From NCBI RefSeq assembly GCF_040681875.1, contig NZ_JBFAZP010000011.1:124001-188000 (forward strand): 64,000 bases of DNA, given 5' to 3'. This DNA comes from Longispora sp040681875. GTDB taxonomy: Bacteria > Actinomycetota > Actinomycetes > Mycobacteriales > Micromonosporaceae. Within the stretch, counting starts at the first letter, position 1. Each line of letters opens with the position of its first letter. This document shows, piece after piece, positions 42,806-50,951 of this stretch. The position numbers were made by a program, and so were the translations under genes. Below the pieces are notes generated by a model. The model did no database searches, had not been told where the DNA came from, and saw only the letters and a program-made list of their open reading frames with translations.

Positions 42806-43183
42806 ATGGGTTTCATCATCCGCACCATCGTCACCGCTGTCGCGGTGTGGGTCGCCTCGCTCCTGGTGTCCGGGATCCAGGTCGGCGAATCCGGCTGGAA
42901 GAAGGTCGGCACGCTCCTTCTGGTCGCGCTGATCTTCGGACTGATCAACGCCGTCATCAAGCCGATCATCCAGACGATCGGCTGCGCCTTCTACGCGCTC
43001 ACCCTGGGCCTCGTCGCCCTGGTCGTGAACGCGCTGCTGTTCTGGCTCACCAGCTGGATCGCGGACAAGATCGACCTGCCGTTCCACATCACCGGCTTCT
43101 GGGCCGCGTTCTGGGGCGGCATCATCGTCGCCATCGTGAGCTGGGTACTCAGCCTGATCACGCCCGGTGCGGACAACGACTAG
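42806..43183 (+). CDS. Phage-holin-like family 4 membrane protein (PF04020 type)
   Basis: 125 residues from the ATG at 42806 (a GTG two codons earlier is possible). Four membrane helices: FIIRTIVTAVAVWVASLLVS, LLLVALIFGLINAVIKPIIQ with the conserved NAVIKPI motif, FYALTLGLVALVVNALLFWL and FWAAFWGGIIVAIVSWVLSL. The family is widespread in actinobacteria; despite its name, no phage genes are near and its function is unknown. Confidence 0.9.
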   Translation: MGFIIRTIVTAVAVWVASLLVSGIQVGESGWKKVGTLLLVALIFGLINAVIKPIIQTIGCAFYALTLGLVALVVNALLFWLTSWIADKIDLPFHITGFWAAFWGGIIVAIVSWVLSLITPGADND

Positions 43184-43303
43184 GCGGCGCGCGCCGGCCG
43201 GCGTGACCGGCTGACGCACTCCGCTGGGGCGGTCGGGACCACGGTCCGGGCCGCCCCTCCGCATGCCCGGCCCCGCCGTCCCCGGCTCCGGTGCCACCCG
43301 CCG

Positions 43304-43384
43304 CGTCCAGCCCGTCAAGGCCGTCGGGCCCGTCCAGCCCGTGAAGGCCGTCAGGCCCGTCCAGCCCGTGAAGGCCGTCAGGCC
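43304..43384. repeat. 27-bp minisatellite, three units
   Basis: CGTCCAGCCCGTGAAGGCCG-type units of 27 bases at 43304-43330, 43331-43357 and 43358-43384; the second and third are identical and the first differs at two positions. Truncated GTCAGGCC pieces follow to about 43411. The 43184-43553 gap has no supported gene, although the repeat is open in one frame (VQPVKAVRP). Confidence 0.85.
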
Positions 43385-43415
43385 GTCAGGCCATCAGGCC
43401 GTCAGGACCGTCCAG

Positions 43416-43457
43416 CGACCGGCGACCGGCGACCGGCGACCGGCGACCGGCGACCGG
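43416..43457. repeat. 7-bp microsatellite, six perfect units
   Basis: CGACCGG repeated six times without error, 32 bases after the 27-bp minisatellite and 96 bases before the RarD-like start. Perfect short arrays of this kind are slippage-prone. A role in phase variation would need it to lie in a promoter or coding frame, which I cannot show. Confidence 0.85.
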
Positions 43458-43553
43458 CACACCCTCGCACCCGCCCGCCACCCGGGCGATCCTCGGGTCA
43501 TCGGGTGACCGAGGCCATAGGCCGCCATCGGTGCCCGGGACTACCGTTTGTGC

Positions 43554-44468
43554 GTGAGCGAACTCCGGCGTGGCTACCTGTTCGGGCTACTGGCCTACGT
43601 CTGCTGGGGTTTCTTCCCGCTCTACTGGCACCTGCTCGCCTCGGCCGGCGCCGTCGAGATCCTCGCCCACCGGGTGCTGTGGTCCGTCGCGTTCGTCGCC
43701 CTGCTGCTCGCGGTCAAGCGGCACTGGAGCTGGCTGCGCGCCCTGCCGCTGCGTACCGTCCTCGGGATCACCGCCGCCTCGGTCGTACTCGCCGTGAACT
43801 GGGGTTTCTACATCTACGGCGTCAACGCGCACCGGGTCGTGGAGACCTCGCTCGGCTACTTCATCAACCCGCTGTTCAACGTGCTCCTCGGCGTCCTCGT
43901 GCTCCGCGAGCGGCTCCGGCCGTGGCAGTGGGGCGCGCTCGCGGTCGGGGCGGCGGCCGTCGGCGTGCTGACGTACGACTACGGGCACCCGCCGTACATC
44001 GCGCTGACCCTGGCCACGTCCTTCGCGCTGTACGGGTTCATCAAGAAGCGCCTGGGGGTACCGGCCGCCGAGGGCATGTTCGTCGAGTCCGCCGTGCTCG
44101 CGCTGCCCGCCCTGGGCTACCTGGCCTGGCTGACCGCCGACGGGGGCGCGACGTTCACCGGGCACGGGCTCGGGCACACCCTGCTGCTGATCGGCGGCGG
44201 GGCGGCCACCGCGATCCCGCTGCTGTTCTTCGCGGGCGCGGCGAACCGGCTGCCGCTGTCGACGATCGGGATCCTGCAGTACATCGCGCCGGTTCTCCAG
44301 CTGGCGTGCGGGGTGCTGATCCTGGGCGAGTCGCTGCCGCCGCTCCGGCTGGCCGGGTTCAGCCTGGTCTGGCTCGCCCTGGTGATCTTCACCGTGGACG
44401 GCCTGCGCTCGGCCCGCCGCACCCGCCAGGCCACCCAGGCCGCCGCCCTGGCCTCCACCGCGGCCTGA
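43554..44468 (+). CDS. rarD: EamA/DMT-family permease, RarD-like
   Basis: 304 residues, ten membrane helices. It begins MSELRRGYLFGLLAYVCWGF and has VNWGFYIYGVNAHRVVETSL with the downstream GYFINPLFNVLLGVL, the hallmark of RarD proteins. The GTG at 43554 is chosen; a TTG two codons earlier is in frame. Predicted drug/metabolite transporter; the substrate is unknown (chloramphenicol resistance is only a family label). Confidence 0.9.
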   Translation: MSELRRGYLFGLLAYVCWGFFPLYWHLLASAGAVEILAHRVLWSVAFVALLLAVKRHWSWLRALPLRTVLGITAASVVLAVNWGFYIYGVNAHRVVETSLGYFINPLFNVLLGVLVLRERLRPWQWGALAVGAAAVGVLTYDYGHPPYIALTLATSFALYGFIKKRLGVPAAEGMFVESAVLALPALGYLAWLTADGGATFTGHGLGHTLLLIGGGAATAIPLLFFAGAANRLPLSTIGILQYIAPVLQLACGVLILGESLPPLRLAGFSLVWLALVIFTVDGLRSARRTRQATQAAALASTAA

Positions 44469-44567
44469 CCACGCGGGACCCGGCGCCGAGCGGCCCCGGG
44501 AATGGCGAAGGCCGCCGCGCCAGCCCGGAAGCTGACGGTCGGCGGCCCGCCGTACCCGAGAATTGCC

Positions 44568-45401
44568 TTAGCGGGTTTCCTCCGCGTTGGTCAGGGCGTT
44601 CGCCAGACCCTGTGCCGCCGCGCGGATCCGCTGGTTGACCGTCGCCGCCGTGGTCACGAACTCCTCCATCGGCAACGTGCAGGCCAGGACGACGATCTGG
44701 TCCGGGTCCGGCCCGTAGGAGACCATGGTCGCGGCGCAGGCGACATTCGGCCGGTACTGCCCGACCTCGACGAAGAGCCCGCGCTGCCCGTGCAGGGTCA
44801 GCTCGTACTCCAGGCGGTCGTGCTCCGTGATCGTCTTCGCGGTGTACTTCCGCATCCCGGACTCGCGCAGGTACCGGCTGCGGGCCGGCGCGCTGAGCGT
44901 GCCCAGCAGTGCCTTGCCGAGCGCGGTGGCGTGCGCGCCGTCGTCGAACCCGACGATCAGGTCCTCCAGGTGCGGGGAACGCGCGCCCTCGGCAACGCCC
45001 GTGATCGCCACCCGGCCGTTGATGAACCGGCCGAGGAAGTGGCTGTGCCCGGTGCGGCCGGCGGCACGGCGCAGACCGTCCGCGACGTTGACCGGCGCGC
45101 TGAAGGCGGCGGACATCTCCCGGTACCGGTCGGAGAAGTTGAGGCCGGCGACGAACGTGCCGTTGTCCCGGCGGTGCAGATAGCCCTCGTAGGAGAGGGT
45201 ACGGACCAGGTGGTAAACAGTCGCCAGGTTGAGCTCACATCTGCGGGCGATCTGCTTGGGCGTCAACCCCTTCGGAGTGTCACCCACCGCCTCAACGATC
45301 CGGAATGCCCGGGACACGCTGCGGATGAGATCTGGCGGCGGCTCACTGCCCAAGGCGCGAGTTGGCTCCCGGCCCAGCTCGTGATCACCGAGTTCTCTCA
45401 C
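44568..45401 (-). CDS. IclR family transcriptional regulator
   Basis: 277 residues from the GTG at 45401, which has GGAGG five bases upstream (the frame runs to 45488). The N-terminal winged helix (about 28-85; TPKQIARRCELNLATVYHLV) is followed by the IclR ligand domain (about 100-275; GKALLGTLSAPARSRYLRES, HDRLEYELTLHGQRGLFVEV, CTLPMEEF). It is divergent from an MFS gene, and the spacer carries inverted and direct repeats, so it likely controls that transporter. Confidence 0.93.
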   Translation of the reverse strand: MRELGDHELGREPTRALGSEPPPDLIRSVSRAFRIVEAVGDTPKGLTPKQIARRCELNLATVYHLVRTLSYEGYLHRRDNGTFVAGLNFSDRYREMSAAFSAPVNVADGLRRAAGRTGHSHFLGRFINGRVAITGVAEGARSPHLEDLIVGFDDGAHATALGKALLGTLSAPARSRYLRESGMRKYTAKTITEHDRLEYELTLHGQRGLFVEVGQYRPNVACAATMVSYGPDPDQIVVLACTLPMEEFVTTAATVNQRIRAAAQGLANALTNAEETR

Positions 45402-45449
45402 AACAACCTCCACGACGGCCTCAGGGTGAGGTGCGCCACCCTTCACGAT

Positions 45450-45475
45450 AGGGAACAAAACCCCATCAGGGAACA
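45450..45475. promoter_or_regulatory. Direct repeats in the iclR-MFS spacer
   Basis: AGGGAACA occurs at 45450-45457 and 45468-45475, 18 bases apart. This could be two half-sites of a regulator on one DNA face, close to the iclR start. Binding is inferred. Confidence 0.35.
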
Positions 45476-45544
45476 CCCCGACGGGCACCCATCACCACTA
45501 TCTATTAACGCGCGGACACGTACTGCGATGCGGGCCACTGCTTT

Positions 45545-45571
45545 TTCCGACACACCTCCCTAGTGTCGGAA
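45545..45571. promoter_or_regulatory. Palindrome directly upstream of the MFS start codon
   Basis: TTCCGACAC and GTGTCGGAA form a perfect 9-base inverted repeat with a 9-base spacer, ending two bases before the ATG at 45574. It would overlap the ribosome site or the start of a near-leaderless message, and is a good candidate operator for the divergent IclR regulator. Confidence 0.5.
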
Positions 45572-45573
45572 CC

Positions 45574-46779
45574 ATGACAGTGCTGACGGCGGCGGTCCCG
45601 ACCCGGGCGCAGACCCGCCGCGCGACCCTCGGGGGCGTCAGTACGACCATCGCCTCGGTGATCCCCGTGTTCCTCATCGGAGGCCTCGCCGTCCAGCTGT
45701 CGGCCGAGCTGCACTTCGACCCGGCGGGCCTCGGCCTGGTCGTGGCCACGTACTTCGGCGGCAGCGCGCTGGCCGGCATCCCCGCCGGGGCGATCGTGGA
45801 ACGCTTCGGAGCGGCCGCCAGCAGCCGGGCCGCCATCCTCGTGGCCGCCACCTCGATGCTGGCCGTGGCGGCGCTGGCCCACTCGTACCTCCAACTGGTG
45901 TTGTTCCTGCTCTTCGGGAGTGTCGCCAACTCCGTCGGCCAGCTCGCCGCGAACACCACGCTCGCGCAACGGATCCCGGCCGGCCGGCAGGGCCTCGTGT
46001 TCGGCATCAAGCAGGCCGCGGTTCCGATCTCGACCCTCCTGGCGGGTACGACCGTGCCGCTGCTCGCGCTCACCGTCGGCTGGCGGTGGGCCTGGGTGTT
46101 CGCCGCCGCCGTGGCGCTCGCCGCCCTGCCGCTCGTGCAGCCCGACCTGGCCCGGCCGGTCCGGCGCACCGGGCGGCGCGAACGCGGGGCCACCACCGCC
46201 CTCGTCGTCATCGGGGCCAGCGCGACCTTCGCCTCGGCGGCCGCCAACGCGCTGGGCACGTTCCTGGTGTCCTCCAGCGTCGCCCGGGGCATCGACCCGG
46301 CCGTCGCGGCCCTGACCCTGACCGCCGGCAGCGCGGTGTGCGTGGCCGCCCGGATCCTGGTCGGCTGGCTGGCGGACCGGCGGCCCGACGGCGGGCACGT
46401 GTCCGTGCTGGCCGGGATGCTGGGCGTCGGGGCGCTCGGGATGGCCCTGTTGTCCGTCGCGGGTGTGCCGACCATGGTGGCCGGGGTGCTGCTGGCCTTC
46501 GGACTCGGCTGGGCATGGCCCGGCCTGATGAACTACGCCGTCGTGCAGCTGCACCCCACCGCTCCCGCGTCGGCCACGGCGATCACGCAGACCGGGGTGT
46601 ATCTGGGGGCGTTCGTGGGGCCGCTGACGCTGGGGACGGTCACGGCGCACACGTCGTACACGGTGACGTGGTTGTGTGCCGCCGGGTCGATGGGGTTGGC
46701 GGCGGTGGGGATGCTGTCGGGGGCGCGGATGCTGCGGGCCAACAGGGACAAGATCCAGGCCCTGACGGGTACCGGCTGA
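45574..46779 (+). CDS. MFS transporter divergent from IclR
   Basis: 401 residues, 12 predicted membrane helices. Membrane-embedded segments such as LVVATYFGGSALAGIPAGAI, FGIKQAAVPISTLLAGTTVP and FGLGWAWPGLMNYAVVQLHP fit major facilitator proteins of the CynX/NarK-like group. Substrate unknown. ATG at 45574; no strong ribosome site is seen because the palindrome occupies its place. A strong terminator follows the stop at once. Confidence 0.9.
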   Translation: MTVLTAAVPTRAQTRRATLGGVSTTIASVIPVFLIGGLAVQLSAELHFDPAGLGLVVATYFGGSALAGIPAGAIVERFGAAASSRAAILVAATSMLAVAALAHSYLQLVLFLLFGSVANSVGQLAANTTLAQRIPAGRQGLVFGIKQAAVPISTLLAGTTVPLLALTVGWRWAWVFAAAVALAALPLVQPDLARPVRRTGRRERGATTALVVIGASATFASAAANALGTFLVSSSVARGIDPAVAALTLTAGSAVCVAARILVGWLADRRPDGGHVSVLAGMLGVGALGMALLSVAGVPTMVAGVLLAFGLGWAWPGLMNYAVVQLHPTAPASATAITQTGVYLGAFVGPLTLGTVTAHTSYTVTWLCAAGSMGLAAVGMLSGARMLRANRDKIQALTGTG

Positions 46780-46780
46780 G

Positions 46781-46822
46781 ACGGAAACCGCCCGCCACAT
46801 GTTCGTGGCGGGCGGTTTCCGT
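46781..46822. terminator. Bidirectional terminator between MFS and polyprenyl synthase genes
   Basis: Perfect 18-bp stem (ACGGAAACCGCCCGCCAC and its complement) with a six-base ATGTTC loop, two bases after the MFS stop and seven bases before the polyprenyl synthase stop on the other strand. It should serve both convergent transcripts. Confidence 0.88.
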
Positions 46823-46828
46823 TGAGGT

Positions 46829-47830
46829 CTAGCCCATCCGGGCCGAGACGAAGTCGCACATCGACGCCAGGGCCTGGCGCGCCGGCACGTCCGGCAGCTC
46901 GCCGAGCAACCGGCGGGCCTCCGACACGTACTCGTCCAGGGTCGCCCGGGCCCGGGCCATCCCCGGCGAGTGCCGCAGCAGCCCCAGCGCCTCGGCGTGC
47001 TCGGCGTCGTCGGTCAGCGGCCCCTGGGCCAGCAGCTGACGGAGCCGGTTGTCGGGGCCCTCCAGCGCGTACAGCACCGGGAGGGTGGCGATGCCCTCGC
47101 GCAGGTCCGTGCCGGGCACCTTGCCCGAGTAGACCGACTCCGAGGCGATGTCCAACAGGTCGTCGGACAGCTGGAACGCGATCCCGAACACCTCGCCGAA
47201 CTGGGTGACCGTGTTCGTCACCTTCTCGTCCGCGCCGCCGAACATCGCGCCGAACCGGCAGCAGGTGGCGATCAGCGAGCCGGTCTTGTCCCGGTGCACG
47301 TCCAGGTGGTGCTCGATCGGGTCGACGCCCTCGCGGGGGCCGACCGTCTCCCGGATCTGGCCCTGGACCAGGCGGGCGAACGTCTCGGCCTGGATCCGGA
47401 CCGCCTCGGTGCCCAGTTCCGCGGCGATCGAGGCGGCCTTCGCGAACAGGTAGTCGCCGGTCAGGATGGCGACCGTGTTCGTCCACCGGGAGTTCGCGCT
47501 GGGCGCCCCCCGGCGGACGGCGGCCTCGTCCATCACGTCGTCGTGGTACAGCGTGGCGAGGTGGGTCAGTTCGAGCACCAGGGCGCTCGGCACCACCAGG
47601 GGCGCGGCCGGGTCGCCGAAGTGCGCCGAGAGCAGCGTCAACATCGGTCGGACCCGCTTGCCGCCCGCCTCCACGAGGTGCCGGGCGGCCTCGGTGACGA
47701 ACGGGTCGGCGCTGGCCACCGCCGAGTGGAGCTCCGCCTCCACGGTGTCGAGGCCGGCCAGAACGGCAGCCTCGAGCTCCGAGTCAGCGAACTCCAGCCC
47801 GATCGCACTGGTCAGGCTCTGCGTTGTCAC
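46829..47830 (-). CDS. Polyprenyl (E)-diphosphate synthase
   Basis: 333 residues. It joins isopentenyl diphosphate units into a long all-trans chain, most likely the menaquinone tail. Both aspartate-rich motifs are present (LYHDDVMDEA and QLSDDLLDI), with GGKRVRPML near residue 55. The GTG at 47830 is chosen (another lies one codon upstream); the frame continues far into nuoN as a shadow. It follows nuoN by 29 bases on the same strand, so the quinone-tail enzyme may be co-expressed with complex I. Confidence 0.93.
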   Translation of the reverse strand: MTTQSLTSAIGLEFADSELEAAVLAGLDTVEAELHSAVASADPFVTEAARHLVEAGGKRVRPMLTLLSAHFGDPAAPLVVPSALVLELTHLATLYHDDVMDEAAVRRGAPSANSRWTNTVAILTGDYLFAKAASIAAELGTEAVRIQAETFARLVQGQIRETVGPREGVDPIEHHLDVHRDKTGSLIATCCRFGAMFGGADEKVTNTVTQFGEVFGIAFQLSDDLLDIASESVYSGKVPGTDLREGIATLPVLYALEGPDNRLRQLLAQGPLTDDAEHAEALGLLRHSPGMARARATLDEYVSEARRLLGELPDVPARQALASMCDFVSARMG

Positions 47831-47859
47831 CACGCCCCCCACGATGCCATACGACGTTT

Positions 47860-49419
47860 CTATCTCAGGAAAGTACCCGCGTTGATGGCGAGCTGCAGAG
47901 CCGCCTGCGGGACGATACCCAGAACGAGGGTCAGGATCACACCGAACGCCACGGCGATCGAGGTGAACATTCCCGGAATGGAGACGGTCGGGGTGTCCTC
48001 CCCGGCCTCGGACAGCCACATGAGGACCACGACCCGCAGGTACGGGAACGCGATGATCATGCTGCTGACCACGCCGACGAGTACCAGCCAGGTCATGTTC
48101 CCGCCCACGGCCGCCGCGAACACCCCGAACTTGGCGGTGAACCCGCTCGTCAGGGGGATACCCGCGAAGGCCAGCATCAGGAACGTGAACACCGCGGCGA
48201 CCAGCGGCGAGCGCCGGCCCAGCCCGGCCCACCGGGACAGGTGGGTGGCCTCGCCGTCGGCGTCGCGGACCAGCGTGATGATCCCGAACGCGGCGAGCAC
48301 GGTGAAGCCGTACGCGACCAGGTAGAACATCGTGTACCGCAGGCCGTCCGCGTTCATCGCCAGCGCGCCGGTCAGCAGGTAACCGGCGTTGGCGATCGAG
48401 GAGTAGGCCAGCAGGCGCTTGATGTCCGTCTGGGTCACCGCGAGCACCGCGCCGATGACCATGGTGAGCGCCGCGATGACGCCGAGGACCGGCCGGAAGT
48501 CCCAGCTCGACCGCTCGAACGCCACGTACAGCACCCGGATCAGGCCGCCGAACGCCGCGACCTTGGTGCACGCCGCCATGAAGGCGGTGACCGGGGTCGG
48601 GGCGCCCTGGTAGACGTCCGGGGTCCACACGTGGAACGGCACGGCGGCGATCTTGAACAGCAGCCCGATGGCGAGCATCGCGATGCCGATCAGCAGCAGC
48701 GTCCGGCTCCGGTCGGAGGTGGCCACCGCCTGGTGGATGCTCGCGAAGTCGACCCGGCCGGCGTAGCCGTAGATCATGGCGACGCCGTACAGGAAGAACG
48801 CCGAGGCGAACGCGCCCAGCAGGAAGTACTTGAGCGACGCCTCCTGGCTGAGCAACCGGCGACGGCGGGCCAGCGCGCAGAGCAGGTACAGCGGGAGCGA
48901 GAACACCTCGAGCGCCACGAACATGGTCAGCAGGTCGTTGGCGGCACAGAACAGCATCATGCCGGCCAGGGCGAACAGCACCATGGCGTACACCTCGGTG
49001 GCGCCGCCGGCCTTCGCCTGCCGGCGGTCGGCCTGCGAGCCGGCCGTGACGGCGGCCTGGGCCACGAACGCGCCCCCCGCCTCCAGCCTGCGCTCCGAGA
49101 TCAGCAGCACGGCGATGATGCCGAGCACGACCAGCGCGCCCTGCAGGAACAGCGCCGGTCCGTCGATCGCGACGGCCTTGCCCGCGGTGAGCGTGCCCTG
49201 CGAGATGACCCCGGTGCTGTCGTCGGCGTACTTCGTCGCCAGCTTGACCAGGAACACCCCGGCCACGAGCAGGGAGACCAACGTCAGCGGAACCTGGACC
49301 CGGTAGCGCCAGTCGCGCGGGACCGCTGCCTCGACCAGGATGCTCGCGCACGCGGCCGCGAACAGGACCAGCATCGGCGCCAGCGCCAGGTAGTCGAGGG
49401 TCGGCAACTGGAACGTCAC
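47860..49419 (-). CDS. nuoN: NADH-quinone oxidoreductase subunit N
   Basis: 519-residue membrane antiporter-like subunit, 14 helices. Recognised by VALEVFSLPLYLLCALARRR, VPFHVWTPDVYQGAPTPVTA and LLAYSSIANAGYLLTGALAM. It is the last nuo gene of the complete operon; its ATG overlaps the nuoM stop. Confidence 0.96.
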   Translation of the reverse strand: MTFQLPTLDYLALAPMLVLFAAACASILVEAAVPRDWRYRVQVPLTLVSLLVAGVFLVKLATKYADDSTGVISQGTLTAGKAVAIDGPALFLQGALVVLGIIAVLLISERRLEAGGAFVAQAAVTAGSQADRRQAKAGGATEVYAMVLFALAGMMLFCAANDLLTMFVALEVFSLPLYLLCALARRRRLLSQEASLKYFLLGAFASAFFLYGVAMIYGYAGRVDFASIHQAVATSDRSRTLLLIGIAMLAIGLLFKIAAVPFHVWTPDVYQGAPTPVTAFMAACTKVAAFGGLIRVLYVAFERSSWDFRPVLGVIAALTMVIGAVLAVTQTDIKRLLAYSSIANAGYLLTGALAMNADGLRYTMFYLVAYGFTVLAAFGIITLVRDADGEATHLSRWAGLGRRSPLVAAVFTFLMLAFAGIPLTSGFTAKFGVFAAAVGGNMTWLVLVGVVSSMIIAFPYLRVVVLMWLSEAGEDTPTVSIPGMFTSIAVAFGVILTLVLGIVPQAALQLAINAGTFLR

Positions 49420-50951
49420 TTCTTTGCCTCCGTCGAGATCGGAGCCGGGTCGCTCTTCCCGAGATCCTGGATGAGCGTGGCCCTGACCGCCGGGTCGATC
49501 ACTTCGATGACCGGCTTCGGGAAGAAGCCGAGCAGCAGGATCAACGCGATCAGCGGGGTGACGACGACGAGCTCACGGACCTTGATGTCCCTGTTCATCG
49601 CCGGCACCTCCTTCAGGGCCGGGTTGAGGGTGCCCTGCATGGTCCGCTGGTACATCCACAGGACGTAGCCGGCGGCCAGCACGATGCCGAGGGTGGCGAT
49701 CACGGCCACGGTCTTGTTGACCGAGAACACGCCGATCAGCACCAGGAACTCCGACACGAACGGGCTGGTGCCCGGCAGGGCCAGCGAGGCCAGGCCGGCG
49801 ATGAAGAACACCCCGGCGAGGATCGGCATCAGCTTGCCCGCGCCGCCGAAGTCCTTGATCGACGCGCTGCCGCGCCGGGCGACCAGGAAGCCGACGACCA
49901 GGAACAGCAGGCCGGTCGCGAGGCCGTGGTTGAGCATGTAGAGCACCGCGCCCGTACCCGACTGGGTGGTGAACGCGAAGATCCCGATGCCGATGAAGCC
50001 GAAGTGCGCCACGGACGTGTACGCGACGAGGCGCTTCAGGTTGTCCTGGCCCACCGCGAGCAGCGCCGCGTAGATGATGCCGACGAGCGACAGCGCGATG
50101 GCCAGGGGCGCGAAGTACTTCGAGGCGTTCGGGAAGAGCGACAGGCAGTACCGCAGGATGCCGAACGTACCCACCTTGTCCATGACCGCGACGAGCAGCG
50201 CGGCGGCCGGGGCCGGAGCCGCGCCACCGGCGTCGGGCAGCCAGGTGTGGAACGGGAAGAACGGCGCCTTGATCGCGAACGCGATGAAGAACCCGAGGAA
50301 CATCCAGCGCTCGGCCATCGTGGAGAACTCGGCCTGCTGGAGGGTGTGCCAGTTGAACGTGTGCCCGCCGTACACCCACAGGCCGATCACCGCGGCGAGC
50401 ATGAACAGGCCGCCGACCAGGGAGTAGAGGAAGAACTTCACCGCGGCGTACTGCCGGCGGGGGGTCTCCCCGTACGAGCCGATCAGGAAGTACATCGGGA
50501 CCAGCATGGCCTCGAAGAACACGTAGAACAGCAGGACGTCACTCGACGCGAACGCGCCGGTCATCAGGCCCTGCAGGGCGAGGAGGAGGGCGAAGTACGC
50601 CGGGACGCTCCGCTTGCCGTCCAGCTTCTCCACGGTCTTCCAGCTGGCCACGACGACCAGCGGGACGAGCACGCCGATCAGCGCGATCATGACCAGGGCG
50701 ATGCCGTCCACCTCGAACGAGAAGCGGACGTCCCACTGCGGGATCCACGGGTAGGACTCCCGGAACTGGAAGCGGTCCCCCTTGGCCTTGTAGGCGAACC
50801 ACAGGGCCGCCGTCAGACCGAGTACCACCAGGGTCCAGACGAGCGCGAGCTTCTTGGCCAGCGCCCCCTGACTCCGGGGCAGGAACGCCAGCACCGCGGA
50901 GCCCACCAGGGGCAGCCCGACGAGCAGACTCAGATACGGAAAGTTGCTCAT
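49416..50951 (-). CDS. nuoM: NADH-quinone oxidoreductase subunit M
   Basis: 511 residues, 14 helices. VFFEAMLVPMYFLIGSYGET carries the conserved Glu, PFHTWLPDAGGAAPAPAAAL and LKRLVAYTSVAHFGFIGIGI the Lys-bearing helices. Overlaps nuoL by four bases (ATGA). Confidence 0.97.
   Translation of the reverse strand: MSNFPYLSLLVGLPLVGSAVLAFLPRSQGALAKKLALVWTLVVLGLTAALWFAYKAKGDRFQFRESYPWIPQWDVRFSFEVDGIALVMIALIGVLVPLVVVASWKTVEKLDGKRSVPAYFALLLALQGLMTGAFASSDVLLFYVFFEAMLVPMYFLIGSYGETPRRQYAAVKFFLYSLVGGLFMLAAVIGLWVYGGHTFNWHTLQQAEFSTMAERWMFLGFFIAFAIKAPFFPFHTWLPDAGGAAPAPAAALLVAVMDKVGTFGILRYCLSLFPNASKYFAPLAIALSLVGIIYAALLAVGQDNLKRLVAYTSVAHFGFIGIGIFAFTTQSGTGAVLYMLNHGLATGLLFLVVGFLVARRGSASIKDFGGAGKLMPILAGVFFIAGLASLALPGTSPFVSEFLVLIGVFSVNKTVAVIATLGIVLAAGYVLWMYQRTMQGTLNPALKEVPAMNRDIKVRELVVVTPLIALILLLGFFPKPVIEVIDPAVRATLIQDLGKSDPAPISTEAKK

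Noticed and set aside
42806..43183. Prophage remnant suggested by the holin-like gene
   Set aside because: This family is a common chromosomal membrane protein in actinobacteria and no other phage gene is near.
43263..43508. 81-residue plus-strand frame with VQPVKAVRP repeats
   Set aside because: It is only the translation of the minisatellites; no ribosome site and no domain.
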